Source: Taklimakanibacter sp021828105
GTDB taxonomy: Bacteria; Pseudomonadota; Alphaproteobacteria; Rhizobiales; Aestuariivirgaceae
Direction of reading: 5' to 3'
Length of the DNA: 64,000 bases
Assembly (NCBI GenBank): GCA_021828105.1
Contig: JAKATG010000009.1
Span: 1 to 64,000, forward strand
The position numbers were made by a program, and so were the translations under genes. The notes beneath the pieces are model-generated. The model had not been told where the DNA came from and ran no database searches. It worked only from the letters and a program-made list of their open reading frames with translations. Of the stretch, positions 25,635 to 34,632 are shown piece after piece (position 1 is the first letter of the stretch; every line of letters starts with the position of its first letter).

Positions 25635-27518
25635 ATGCGGCTGACGCGGGGATTGGCGGGCACCTCTGCGCTCGTTCTGGCTTTGTTTCTGCTGGGCCCC
25701 ACGGCGCAGGCGGAAACTGACTGGTTCGCGCCGCGTCACGACCCGGCGGCAAAGCGGTCCGGCTCGATATTCGAATATTTCAAGCGCAAGCGCTATGAGC
25801 GCCGTCAGCTGGAGCGCAGCCGGGAAGTCCGCCGCTACCGCCAGCCGGGCCCGCGCATCCAGAACGCGCCGGCGATCGAAAAGGACGTGCCCGAGGCGCC
25901 GCTGGTCTATCGGGCCGAAAAGCTGCAGACCTTGCAGGTCGACAGCTTGGCCGAAGCCCTGCCTCAGGAACCGCTGCCGGCGGCCATCTATCGGGAATTG
26001 CTGAACAAGGACACGACGCTGCGCGTCACGCCAGACGAAAAGGCAGCTATTCTGGACGTTTACCGCACGAGCGGCTTCAAGCCCTTATGGACGTCGGCCG
26101 ACGGCCTCGACCGGCGCGGCCGGGACGTCCTGGCAGTGCTGGCGAAGAGCGCGGATGAGGCCCTGGAGCCCTCCGATTATCTGCCGCCGGTGCTCGGCTC
26201 GTTCACCGACGGCCCTGAGGTCTTCAAGGACGACATGATTCATCTCGCCCGTCTCGATCTTGGCCTTACCGCCATGACGCTGAAATATGCCCGCCATATC
26301 TCGGGCGGCCGCCTCGTTCCCAATCGCCTGACGAAATACAACGACATCACGCCCGACCCGGTGAATCCGGCCGCCGCCGCCAAGGTCCTCGCCTGGTCGC
26401 CCTTCCCGCTCGAATATCTGAAGAGCCTCGAGCCCAAGCATCCCGCTCTCGAATTGTTCAAGGCGGAGCTCGCCAAGAAGCGCGCGCTTTTGCATGTCGC
26501 CGAGAGCGAGGCGATCCCGCCCGGCAAAAGGGTGAAGCCCGGCGATGCCGATGATCGGCTCTCGCTGGTTCGCCATCATCTCGAAAGGCTGGGCTATCTC
26601 ACGGCCGAGCCGTCGGCGAGCGGGGACACGGGCCCGCTCCTCGATCCGCAAATGTCGGAAGCGCTCAAGGCCTTCCAGGACGAGGCCCAGCTCAAGGCTT
26701 GGGGCGGTCTCGACCAGGCGACCGTCAAAGCCCTCAATGACCGCACCGAGGAGCGCAACGTAGCCAAGCTCGTCTACAATATCGAGAGGCTGCGCTGGCT
26801 GCCGAAGGATCTCGGCAGCAAATATGTCTTTGTGAATCAGGCCGCCTATCAGCTCGAGGTCGTCGCCGGCGGCCGCGAGGTCTGGCGCACCAAGGTCATC
26901 ATCGGCAAGCCGCTCACCCAGACGGTCGCTTTCCACGACCGGATGGAAACGGTGGTCTTCAACCCGTCCTGGGGCGTGCCGCCGTCGATCATCCGCAAGG
27001 AAATGCTGCCCATCCTCAGGCGCGACCCCTCCTATCTCGACCGGCTGGGCTATCGTGTGGTCAGCAGGAACGGTCAGATCGTGCGCTCAAGCTCGGTCAA
27101 CTGGTCGGCCTACAGCAAGGGCGTGCCCTATTCCATCCAGCAGCCGCCGAGCGACGACAACGCGCTCGGCGAGATCAAATTCCTGTTCCCCAACTCGCAC
27201 AGCATCTATTTCCACGACACGCCGGCGCGCTCGCTTTTCGCGCGCTCGGCCAGGGCCTTCAGCCATGGCTGCGTGCGCGTCGAAAATCCACGCATTTTCG
27301 CTGAAACATTGCTCGGCTTGAGTTCCGAGGAAGTGGCCAAGCGCATCGACAGCGGCAGGAGCCAGAGCGCCAAGGTCAGGGGCGACATCAAGGTCCACAT
27401 CACCTACTTCACCGCCTGGCCCGATGAGAATGGCAAGATCGTCTATTATGACGACGTCTATGGCCGCGATCAGCGCATGGAAACGGCGATTTCGGCAACC
27501 GCCGTGGCGGCGAGATAA
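25635..27518 (+). CDS. L,D-transpeptidase, YcbB-like
   Basis: A 627-residue secreted protein with a signal peptide (LAGTSALVLALFLLGPTAQA, cleavage near residue 26). A basic linker follows, then an N-terminal scaffold region (about 110-330), a peptidoglycan-binding domain near 300-370, and a YkuD catalytic domain (about 400-570). The active site is SHGCVRVEN with Cys546, His544 and Arg548. It forms 3-3 cross-links in peptidoglycan, or tethers proteins to it, in the periplasm. The large YcbB-type arrangement is usual in alphaproteobacteria. A perfect CtrA box upstream suggests cell-cycle control of wall synthesis. Confidence 0.92.
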   Translation: MRLTRGLAGTSALVLALFLLGPTAQAETDWFAPRHDPAAKRSGSIFEYFKRKRYERRQLERSREVRRYRQPGPRIQNAPAIEKDVPEAPLVYRAEKLQTLQVDSLAEALPQEPLPAAIYRELLNKDTTLRVTPDEKAAILDVYRTSGFKPLWTSADGLDRRGRDVLAVLAKSADEALEPSDYLPPVLGSFTDGPEVFKDDMIHLARLDLGLTAMTLKYARHISGGRLVPNRLTKYNDITPDPVNPAAAAKVLAWSPFPLEYLKSLEPKHPALELFKAELAKKRALLHVAESEAIPPGKRVKPGDADDRLSLVRHHLERLGYLTAEPSASGDTGPLLDPQMSEALKAFQDEAQLKAWGGLDQATVKALNDRTEERNVAKLVYNIERLRWLPKDLGSKYVFVNQAAYQLEVVAGGREVWRTKVIIGKPLTQTVAFHDRMETVVFNPSWGVPPSIIRKEMLPILRRDPSYLDRLGYRVVSRNGQIVRSSSVNWSAYSKGVPYSIQQPPSDDNALGEIKFLFPNSHSIYFHDTPARSLFARSARAFSHGCVRVENPRIFAETLLGLSSEEVAKRIDSGRSQSAKVRGDIKVHITYFTAWPDENGKIVYYDDVYGRDQRMETAISATAVAAR

Positions 27519-27533
27519 TCTGGATCGCTTGCG

Positions 27534-28364
27534 CTACTTGGTGGACGGATACTGGTCCATCGACGCCTCGAAGCTCATGAGGGGCGCGATGATGGTTCCA
27601 TCCTTCTGTTTCTCTCCGCCGAGCGGGTCGACCGGCTGAATGAGGAAGGCGTCCTGTCCCGGATCGAGATTGGAAATGATGACGTCAAATGTCGTGGCAC
27701 TCTGAGTTTCCGGCGTGAACCAGTGGATGTTGTCTATTGCCGTCGTCATCGGGGCGGCGCCCCCGGGACCAGTAACGTGATCGCCCGTCGGTCGGATGAT
27801 CAGAGCACCATCCTTCTCGCCCACGCGGTCGAAGGTTCTGACACGGACCTTCCCGTCGATCACCATATGCGCGCTCGCCATATGCTTATGGCCATGCGGG
27901 GTAATGACGTGCGATGGATCGAACGTGAAAGTCGCAGCGGTGTAGGCAAGTTTCATGGGCATCCCGTTCTCGTCCCTGAAACGGATTTTCCGTTTGATGG
28001 GATCCCCCATGAAGCGCTGGCCGGCCGGCTTCACGCGCGCCCGCCTGATCTCGGCAACCAGAGAGGCGATATCGACCTCTTTCGCAAGCCGATTGACTTC
28101 ATCGTGCCAACTCTTTTCTGAAACAGCGCCGGAACGCAGGCCCTGCGCCAGCTCCTCCTGGCGGTCGATCCATTGCCGAGCCGGAAGACGGCTGTCGAGG
28201 GCTGGAGCGGCGGCCCGCGCTTCATGCACAAGAGCGTAGACGGAAAACGCGCCGAGCATGCCGGAGACGAGCATCCGGCGACGGTTCATGAGTTGCCGCA
28301 GCAGCGGGTCATCGCAATCGACCGGAAAATCATCAGACAGATCTATGTGATGATGATCTATCAT
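27534..28364 (-). CDS. cupin-like exported protein
   Basis: About 276 residues from ATG 28364 (GGGAGG upstream). After a hydrophilic 25-residue leader comes MNRRRMLVSGMLGAFSVYAL, a Tat-like or signal-anchor segment with AxA sites in EARAAAP. The C-terminal half looks cupin-like: HVITPHGHKHMASAHMVIDG supplies several histidines and IHWFTPETQSATTFDVII is the second motif. It could bind a metal and act as a thiol dioxygenase-like or storage protein; I cannot go further. It is convergent with the L,D-transpeptidase gene. Confidence 0.65.
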   Translation of the reverse strand: MIDHHHIDLSDDFPVDCDDPLLRQLMNRRRMLVSGMLGAFSVYALVHEARAAAPALDSRLPARQWIDRQEELAQGLRSGAVSEKSWHDEVNRLAKEVDIASLVAEIRRARVKPAGQRFMGDPIKRKIRFRDENGMPMKLAYTAATFTFDPSHVITPHGHKHMASAHMVIDGKVRVRTFDRVGEKDGALIIRPTGDHVTGPGGAAPMTTAIDNIHWFTPETQSATTFDVIISNLDPGQDAFLIQPVDPLGGEKQKDGTIIAPLMSFEASMDQYPSTK

Positions 28365-28555
28365 CGACGCCTCCCACAGGCTGGCCCTCTCGATCAAGGG
28401 TGACACCTGGCGGTGACAGAAGCATGCCATTTGCCGCTGCACGTGACAATCGGGGGGGCAAAAACCGGCTCCGGCGCATGGAATCGGGCTTTTGGCAACA
28501 GCTGTGTCGACAAGGTGACCTTGGGGCTTGTCCTAGAGTGAAAGGTATTTTTTAC

Positions 28556-28570
28556 TTAAGCCCCTGTTAA
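28556..28570. promoter_or_regulatory. CtrA box upstream of the DUF882 peptidase
   Basis: Perfect TTAA-N7-TTAA (TTAAGCCCCTGTTAA), about 155 bp before the DUF882 start codon in an otherwise gene-free 360-bp gap. Confidence 0.7.
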
Positions 28571-28724
28571 TCATGGTGATTTAGGATGGCTTTCGACAGG
28601 CGCTGCCTAAGAGTGGCCGTATTCTTGTCGCAAGGATGGAAGTGGTGTAAGCCGTCAGGGACGGACGGGTGCATCGTTTCGGGATAATAGTAGGGGAACC
28701 GGGGTTCCGGTCTAAAAGTAAGTT

Positions 28725-30221
28725 ATGGGTTTGCTGGCCGCTGAAAACGGACACCACGCATCATTAGCCTCGCGCGCGAAGCGGATCGCCCTCTCCACGG
28801 CTTTGGCTGGCGCCTTGACGGCCGGCCTGTGGTTCGGGTTCGGTCACGATGCCTCCGCCGGCGGTGAAACCCGCACCCTCTCGCTCTATCACGTTCACAC
28901 CAAGGAAAGCCTCACCATCACCTACAAGGTGGATGGCCGCTACATCCCCTCCGCTCTCGAGAAGATCAACTATCTGATGCGCGATTGGCGCCGCAAGGAA
29001 GTGATCCGCATCGATCCCAAGACCATCGACCTCATGTGGGAGCTGCATGCCGATTTGGGCTCGACGCGCCCCATCCACATCATCTGCGGCTATCGCTCGC
29101 CCAAGACCAACTCCTTCCTGAAGCGCATCGGGCGCAATGTGGCGAAGAAGAGCCAGCACATGATCGGGAAGGCCATTGACCTCTATTTCCCTGATATATC
29201 GACCGAAAAGCTGCGCAACAGCGCGCTTGTCCGGCAAGTGGGCGGCGTTGGCTATTACCGTTCGTCAGGCCCCAGCGGCTTCGTCCATATCGATTCGGGC
29301 AAAGTGCGCGCCTGGCCGCGCATTGCACCATCGCAGATGGCCCGGATTTTCCGCGACTACCGCAAGACGATCGGCGCGCGCATCAATCGCGATGACCAGA
29401 TCCTGGTGGCTTCGGCCGAGACCGACAATAATGCGATGAACGCGAAACTCGCCAGCATCGCCTCGACCGACTATGACGAAGAGGACGCCGAGGAGACGGC
29501 GGCTGAGACCACAGCCCAGGTGGAAACGAAACCGGCGCCGACCCCGCGGGTGAAGCCGGCGCAGAGGCCCGTCGAGGTGGTCGACGAATATCCGGTCCCG
29601 CTGCCCAGGCCCAAGCCGATCGAAGTGCTCATGATGGCGGCCGCCAACATGCAGATCTCCCCTGCCGCCGCACCGCCGGCCGATGTCCAGACGAACTTCA
29701 AGTCGCGTTTCGATTCCGAGTCGCTGGGCGTCATCGCCGGCGCCGAATCGATGGCCGAGGAGCCGGACGTGACGCAAACGGCAAATGTCTCCGCCAAGGG
29801 CAGCTTCGCCGATTCGCTGCGTGACGGGACGGCTGACAATGTCCCGCTGATCAAACCGTTGAGCACGGCCTCGGCCGCCAATGACGATCTCTTCTGGTGG
29901 CCGAAGCAACTGACCTTCAGCCCTGAGCAGGCCATCCGCCGTGACGGTGCGCCGCAGGAAGTGGTGCCGGACGACAGCGAGACGATCGCCGAGATGGCCG
30001 CCCCGCAATTGTCCTCGTCGAGCACCTTGATGGTCGCCCAGGCCAATGCCGCGCTCCCGCCGAAGATGCCCGCGCTGCAGAGCGTGTCGAGCGGCAAGGG
30101 TGATCTCCTCGAGGTCAATCGGTCGACCAAGGGCAGCATGCTCACGAACGAACCGGTCGCGATGCAGAAGAAGCGCCAGTCGCTCGGCCAGTTCATCGAA
30201 GACGTCACCGACAGCAACTGA
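28725..30221 (+). CDS. DUF882 (YcbK-like) peptidoglycan peptidase
   Basis: A 498-residue envelope protein. A signal or anchor helix lies near residues 22-40 (ALSTALAGALTAGLWFG). The DUF882/M15-like domain (about 48-210) has the zinc ligands His145 and Asp152 in SQHMIGKAIDLYF and His188 in FVHIDSG, with the preceding CGYRSPKTN loop. The C-terminal 290 residues are Pro/Ala/Glu-rich and probably disordered, much longer than in minimal YcbK proteins. It probably cuts peptide stems of peptidoglycan. The start has no strong ribosome binding site. A CtrA box is upstream. Confidence 0.85.
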   Translation: MGLLAAENGHHASLASRAKRIALSTALAGALTAGLWFGFGHDASAGGETRTLSLYHVHTKESLTITYKVDGRYIPSALEKINYLMRDWRRKEVIRIDPKTIDLMWELHADLGSTRPIHIICGYRSPKTNSFLKRIGRNVAKKSQHMIGKAIDLYFPDISTEKLRNSALVRQVGGVGYYRSSGPSGFVHIDSGKVRAWPRIAPSQMARIFRDYRKTIGARINRDDQILVASAETDNNAMNAKLASIASTDYDEEDAEETAAETTAQVETKPAPTPRVKPAQRPVEVVDEYPVPLPRPKPIEVLMMAAANMQISPAAAPPADVQTNFKSRFDSESLGVIAGAESMAEEPDVTQTANVSAKGSFADSLRDGTADNVPLIKPLSTASAANDDLFWWPKQLTFSPEQAIRRDGAPQEVVPDDSETIAEMAAPQLSSSSTLMVAQANAALPPKMPALQSVSSGKGDLLEVNRSTKGSMLTNEPVAMQKKRQSLGQFIEDVTDSN

Positions 30222-30548
30222 TCGGCCGCCCGTTCCTATTTGGGAGCCGGAGAGCGGATGAGCACCTGCTTTCGGGAGAGGCGTTGAGCTTGCACTGCCC
30301 GCCCTCCGGCCGACTGCCCCGGGCTGGGACCAGGACAGGTGGCCGCGAGATAACCGGGGGCCGTCCGAAGATCAATCGCAAGCCTGTCGGAAGCGGCGGA
30401 TTTCCTCCCCTCTGTGGTTTTTCTACAACAGAAAAAGCCCTTTTAATTCAGGCATTTCGTTCTGATCGAAGAAAGGGTGCGGCAGGAGCAAGATGGGGCG
30501 AGCGGTTGATTCTGTCATATAATCAGACTACGGATGATCAGTTCTGGA
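30222..30548. other. 327-bp stretch with no supported gene
   Basis: I see no ORF with coding character and a ribosome binding site, no tRNA and no strong terminator. Frames open here are shadow-like (Arg/Pro/Ser rich). Confidence 0.5.
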
Positions 30549-30782
30549 TCAGCTCTGGTCCACGCTCTCGATCCGCTGCTCCGCGAGGAGTTGGTGCTCG
30601 GCGAGTGACAGACAGGCCGCCTGCCGCTCGATCGTCCTGGTGTCATGGCCGTCGGGAATTTCGACCCAGCCTGCGGTCGGATCGTCACGGACAAGCAGCT
30701 CTTTCGCTCGCGTCAAGATCAATCGCGCGCGCCTGTCCATCGCCTGGCTGTCTGGGCGGCTCTTGTTTCCGGAGGGGGTCAT
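30549..30782 (-). CDS. small hypothetical protein
   Basis: A possible 77-residue (or 63-residue from the ATG at 30740) soluble protein. The stretch RRARLILTRAKELLVRDDP followed by GWVEIPDGHDTRTIERQAAC has normal composition, unlike the shadow frames around it. No family is recognised. It would follow the small membrane protein at 30822-30959 by 39 bp on the same strand. The ribosome binding site is weak, hence low confidence. Confidence 0.35.
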   Translation of the reverse strand: MTPSGNKSRPDSQAMDRRARLILTRAKELLVRDDPTAGWVEIPDGHDTRTIERQAACLSLAEHQLLAEQRIESVDQS

Positions 30783-30821
30783 CGGACTGAGGTTGACCTC
30801 ATCCGTCGCCCGGACGCTCGC

Positions 30822-30959
30822 TCACGCCAGACCGAGGATCTTGAGCGCCGGCAACACGATCAGGAGGCCTACGGTCAGGCCGCCGCCGGTCATCCGCAAC
30901 AGCATTTCAAGGAATTCGGCTTTTTCGAAGGTGGGTCGGCTCAACGGATGCTCTCTCAT
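30822..30959 (-). CDS. small single-span membrane protein
   Basis: A 45-residue ORF starting MREHPLSRPTFEKAEFLEML, with GAGGG 8 bp upstream of the ATG. The C-terminal half (MTGGGLTVGLLIVLPALKIL) is one good transmembrane helix. The clean helix and ribosome binding site favour a real small protein over chance, but I know no family. Confidence 0.45.
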   Translation of the reverse strand: MREHPLSRPTFEKAEFLEMLLRMTGGGLTVGLLIVLPALKILGLA

Positions 30960-31261
30960 GGTCGGGCCCTCGGATTTCCACTCGCCAACAATGCGCAAAT
31001 ACCGGACTGGTTCCCGGCGATTCACACCTATCCACAATTTTTTTCAGGAATCTGACGAACGGCCGGCATCGGGAATTTCTCCCTCGGCGGAGGCGCGCCC
31101 GACTTTCGCTCCGCTGAGCGTCAGCCGGCATTCAATGTCTTTCGTTGCGCGCCGGTATCGTCCGAAAAACGGTTCGTGATTTTTCACTTCGGCGCGCCAA
31201 GCGAACCGGGAGACTTTCGTTCAGCTCCGCGCCACCGGTCGGCGCTTGTGCAAAGCCTATC
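30960..31261. other. 302-bp gap upstream of the small membrane gene
   Basis: No supported gene. It lies between the start of the 45-residue ORF and the gapR stop and may hold the promoter of the former; no strong terminator for gapR is visible. Confidence 0.45.
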
Positions 31262-31525
31262 TCAGGCCGCTTCTTCCGCCGGCAGCATGCCCAGCGCATT
31301 CAGATAGAGATCGAGTATCGCCTCCTCTTCCTCGCGCTCATGCCGGTCCTTCTTGCGGATGGCAATGACCTTGCGCAGGATTTTGGTGTCGAAGCCATTG
31401 GCCTTGGCCTCGGCATAGATCTCCTTGATGTCACCCGCGATGACCTTCTTCTCCTCTTCCAACCTTTCGATGCGCTCGACGAGGCTCTTGAGCTGGCCTT
31501 GGGCGAAACTGGTCTTGGTATCCAT
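31262..31525 (-). CDS. gapR: GapR, DUF2312 nucleoid-associated protein
   Basis: An 87-residue protein of the DUF2312/UPF0335 family. It has the family pattern QLKSLVERIERLEEEKKVIA, then DIKEIYAEAKANGFDTKILR and KVIAIRKKDRHEREEEEAIL. In Caulobacter GapR is an essential nucleoid protein that binds AT-rich, overtwisted DNA ahead of replication and transcription and supports topoisomerases. It follows the DUF1244 gene by 17 bp on the same strand, so the two are probably co-transcribed with the FGase gene. Confidence 0.93.
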   Translation of the reverse strand: MDTKTSFAQGQLKSLVERIERLEEEKKVIAGDIKEIYAEAKANGFDTKILRKVIAIRKKDRHEREEEEAILDLYLNALGMLPAEEAA

Positions 31526-31542
31526 GGCGGGTTCGGTCCTGG

Positions 31543-31842
31543 CTAGTGCTTGTGGGTGGATTTGAATTGGGCTTCCTGGACCGGGCTTGCTTCGCGCTGA
31601 TATTTGGCCTTCCAGTCGGCATAGGGCATGCCATAGACATGGGTGCGCGCATCCTCGCGCGCGATCGCGAGACCCTTGGCCTTGGCGGCTTCCTCATACC
31701 AGTTGGACAGGCAATTGCGGCAGAAGCCGGCCAGGTTCATCAGGTCGATGTTCTGAACATCGGTGCGCTGGCGCAAATGCTCGACAAGGCGGCGGAAAAC
31801 CGCCGCTTCGAGCTCGGTCTGGGTCTTCTGGTCGATCATCAT
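31543..31842 (-). CDS. DUF1244 family protein
   Basis: A 99-residue protein (ATG 31842 or the next codon, 31839) overlapping the FGase stop as ATGA, which suggests translational coupling. DUF1244 hallmarks are IDLMNLAGFCRNCLSNWYEE with its C-x2-C, and THVYGMPYADWKAKYQ. Function is unknown. Almost always beside gapR in this order of bacteria. Confidence 0.88.
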   Translation of the reverse strand: MMIDQKTQTELEAAVFRRLVEHLRQRTDVQNIDLMNLAGFCRNCLSNWYEEAAKAKGLAIAREDARTHVYGMPYADWKAKYQREASPVQEAQFKSTHKH

Positions 31843-32603
31843 GAACCACCTTTCATAAACGCTTCGAGGATCGGCGCCAGCCGCGAGATCCATTCATCCA
31901 CACCTGTTTGCCGGGCGATCAGGTCCTGGCGGATCTCGATGAGGCCGTGCCTTAAGTCCCGGCGCGTCCCATGGGTATATAGGGTGTCGCCTTCGAGCGC
32001 GCCCGAATAGGGCTCGTTGTCGCCGACATGGAGATCGCCCTTTGCCCGGAGCGCGCCAAGCAGATGGGCCGCGAAACGGTCGTCCTGGTCCCACAGGATG
32101 CCCACATGCCAGGGCCGGGAGATGCCTTTCCAAGTGGGTGTGAAGCTGTGGATCGAGACCAGGAGCGGAGCCGTGCCTTCAGCCAGGGCGGCGTCGATCT
32201 CGGCCCTGATGGCGGCGTGATAGGGCCGGTGGAACCGGGCGAGGCGCTTCTCCCGTTCCTTATCGTCAACCAGGGCGTTTCCCGGGATGACGGCCCCGTC
32301 CGAGACCCGCATGATGAGGGTCGGATCATCGGCGCCGCGGTTGGGATCGATCAGGAGTCGTGAAAACGCCGCCAGGAGCGCCGGACAGCCGAGCGCCAAA
32401 GCCAGACCGCGTGTCACCGCCTCGACCCCGATATCATAGGCGATGTGCCGCTCGAATTGCTCGAGCGGCAGGCCGAGCGACCCGTATTCCGCCGGCAAGG
32501 AATTTCTGGCGTGATCGGCAATGAGGATGATTCCCCGCTTCAAATCTCCGGGAATCCGGGCAAAACTCTCATCGCGGCTTGTATTAAGGCTTGTTTCAAA
32601 CAT
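31839..32603 (-). CDS. N-formylglutamate amidohydrolase family protein (copy 1)
   Basis: About 254 residues from ATG 32603. An ATG pair at 32642/32639 and the far upstream frame are alternatives; none has a good ribosome binding site. The FGase pattern is clear: IILIADHARNSLPAEYG near the start, then LIDPNRGADDPTLI and LLVSIHSFTPTWKG (metal-binding His). The family removes formyl groups from N-formylglutamate in histidine degradation, but this gene is beside gapR rather than hut genes and the substrate may differ. A second FGase-family gene is at 41685. Confidence 0.85.
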   Translation of the reverse strand: MFETSLNTSRDESFARIPGDLKRGIILIADHARNSLPAEYGSLGLPLEQFERHIAYDIGVEAVTRGLALALGCPALLAAFSRLLIDPNRGADDPTLIMRVSDGAVIPGNALVDDKEREKRLARFHRPYHAAIRAEIDAALAEGTAPLLVSIHSFTPTWKGISRPWHVGILWDQDDRFAAHLLGALRAKGDLHVGDNEPYSGALEGDTLYTHGTRRDLRHGLIEIRQDLIARQTGVDEWISRLAPILEAFMKGGS

Positions 32604-32776
32604 TGCGGGTCTTATAGGGGGTCCGAAATGACCAGTCATCATCTTGCCAAACTTGACGGCAGGACTAGTTGTGGCACAACGCGGGTGCGCCTGGAGGCCT
32701 GCCGGCGGTTGACGCCTGTTCATTGACAGGGAATGTTATGATCGATTCGATAGTATCTCTGGAGGCCACGGGACGA

Positions 32777-33214
32777 ATGTCACAATGGTCGGCAACAATG
32801 GCTGCCGCGTTTCTGGCTTTGGCCTTCATGACCCAAGGCGCCAAGGCCGATCTCAAGCTGTGCAACAAGACGGAGAGCCGTGTGGGCGTGGCGCTTGGCT
32901 ATAAGGACAAGGAAGGCTGGGCCTCCGAAGGCTGGTGGAATATCGGCGCCAATAACTGCGAGACCTTGCTCAAGGGCCCGCTCATCGCCCGCTATTACTA
33001 TATTTTCGCCGTCGACTATGACAAAGGCGGTTCATGGGGCGGCAAGTCGATGATGTGCACCAGGGACAAGATCTTCACCATCCGCGGCATCGGCAACTGC
33101 CCCGAACGCGGCTATCAGAAAACCGGTTTCTTCGAGGTCGACACCAAAGAGGAAGTCGACTGGACGATTTCGCTTTCAGGTGAAAAGACCGCGACCGGTA
33201 ATCAACCCCAGTGA
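32777..33214 (+). CDS. secreted DUF1036 protein
   Basis: About 145 residues from ATG 32777 (GGGACG upstream; ATG 32738 is an in-frame alternative). It has a signal peptide ending AKA near residue 23. The mature part matches DUF1036: LKLCNKTESRVGVALGYKD, EGWWNIGANNCETLL, YYYIFAVDYDKGG and CPERGYQKTGFFEVDT, with conserved cysteines likely forming disulfides. Function is unknown. Its stop overlaps the GTG of pyk by 4 nt, so expression is linked to pyruvate kinase. Confidence 0.88.
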   Translation: MSQWSATMAAAFLALAFMTQGAKADLKLCNKTESRVGVALGYKDKEGWASEGWWNIGANNCETLLKGPLIARYYYIFAVDYDKGGSWGGKSMMCTRDKIFTIRGIGNCPERGYQKTGFFEVDTKEEVDWTISLSGEKTATGNQPQ

Positions 33215-34632
33215 GACGCAATCGCAGCGTCAAGGTCATCGCCACGCTCGGGCCTGCCTCCTCCAGCCCGGAGATGATCGAAAAGCTGTTCCTGGCGGGT
33301 GCGGACGTGTTCCGCATCAACATGAGCCATACCTCGCACAAGCTGCTCGAGGAGCTGCATGGCGCGATCCGCCAGGTGGAAGCCAAGCTCAACCGGCCGA
33401 TCGGCATACTGGCCGATCTTCAGGGACCGAAATTGCGCATCGGCACCTTCAAGGACGGCGAAGCGCGCATCAAGGCCGGCCAGATCTTCACTTTCGACAC
33501 CGACCCGGCGCCTGGCGATGAAGCCCGCGTCTATCTCGGCCATCCGGAGATCTTTTCCGCCGTCAAGCCGGGCGACAGCCTGCTCGTCAATGACGGGCGT
33601 CTCAGGGTCGAGATCACCGATGTGAAGCCCGACCGCCTGGTCACGACCGTGGTCTTCGGCGGCGTCCTGTCGGACAAGAAGGGCCTCAATTTGCCGGACA
33701 CGATCCTGCCTATCCCGGCCTTGACCGAGAAGGATCGCGCCGATCTCGATTTGGCCGCCCATATCGGCGTCGACTGGATTGCGCTTTCCTTCGTGCAGCG
33801 CCCGGACGATGTCGCCGAGGCCCGCAAGCTCATCGCCGGGCGTGCCGGCGTCATGGCCAAGATCGAGAAGCCCTCGGCGCTCAATGCGCTGCAGGAAATC
33901 CTCGAGATTTCGGACGGCATCATGGTGGCCCGCGGCGATCTCGGCGTCGAACTGCCGCTCGAGACCGTGCCGGCGCGCCAGAAGCAGATCACCCGCGCCG
34001 CAAGGCGCGCCGGACGACCCGTCGTCGTCGCCACCCAGATGCTGGAATCCATGATCGTCGAGCCGGTGCCGACGCGGGCTGAGGTTTCCGACGTCGCCAC
34101 CGCCGTCTATGAGGGGGCCGATGCCATCATGCTGTCGGCCGAAAGCGCCACCGGCAAATGGCCCGACAAGGCGGTGGCCACTATGGACGCGATCGCCCAG
34201 TCGGTCGAGAACGACGCCTTTTATCGCGGCATCATCACCGCGCAGAGAAGCGAGCCGGAGCCCACGAGCGCCGATGCGATCTCGGCCGCCGCCCGCCAGG
34301 TCGCCGAGACGCTCAATCTCGCGGCCATCGTCTGCTACACCGCTTCGGGCTCGACCGGCATTCGCGTCTCGCGCGAGCGGCCCGACGTGCCGATCATCGC
34401 GCTGTCGCCCATCACCGCGACGAGCCGCCGCCTGGCTCTGGTCTGGGGCCTGCATTGCGTCTTGACCGACGATGCGCATGATCTCGACGACATGGTCTCG
34501 CGCGCCTGCAACATCGCGCAGGCCGAAGGCTTCGCCGATCCGGGCGAGCGCATCATCATCACCGCCGGCGTCCCGCTCGGCACGCCCGGCGCCACCAACA
34601 TGCTGCGCATCGCCTATCTCAGCCGCGATTGA
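33211..34632 (+). CDS. pyk: pyruvate kinase
   Basis: A 473-residue pyruvate kinase starting at GTG 33211. Motifs: NRSVKVIATLGPASSSPEM at the N-terminus, DLQGPKLRIG for the substrate loop, the signature MAKIEKPSALNALQEIL with Lys for catalysis, and MVARGDLGVE for divalent-metal binding. The C-terminal allosteric domain has CYTASGSTGIRVSRERP. Converts phosphoenolpyruvate and ADP to pyruvate and ATP. The 4-nt overlap with the DUF1036 gene is the common arrangement in Hyphomicrobiales. Confidence 0.97.
   Translation: MRRNRSVKVIATLGPASSSPEMIEKLFLAGADVFRINMSHTSHKLLEELHGAIRQVEAKLNRPIGILADLQGPKLRIGTFKDGEARIKAGQIFTFDTDPAPGDEARVYLGHPEIFSAVKPGDSLLVNDGRLRVEITDVKPDRLVTTVVFGGVLSDKKGLNLPDTILPIPALTEKDRADLDLAAHIGVDWIALSFVQRPDDVAEARKLIAGRAGVMAKIEKPSALNALQEILEISDGIMVARGDLGVELPLETVPARQKQITRAARRAGRPVVVATQMLESMIVEPVPTRAEVSDVATAVYEGADAIMLSAESATGKWPDKAVATMDAIAQSVENDAFYRGIITAQRSEPEPTSADAISAAARQVAETLNLAAIVCYTASGSTGIRVSRERPDVPIIALSPITATSRRLALVWGLHCVLTDDAHDLDDMVSRACNIAQAEGFADPGERIIITAGVPLGTPGATNMLRIAYLSRD

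Noticed and set aside
30284..30790. Open frame of 168 codons on the plus strand
   Set aside because: Arg/Pro/Ser/Cys-heavy composition, no ribosome binding site, and it overlaps the small minus-strand ORF; typical of an antisense shadow.
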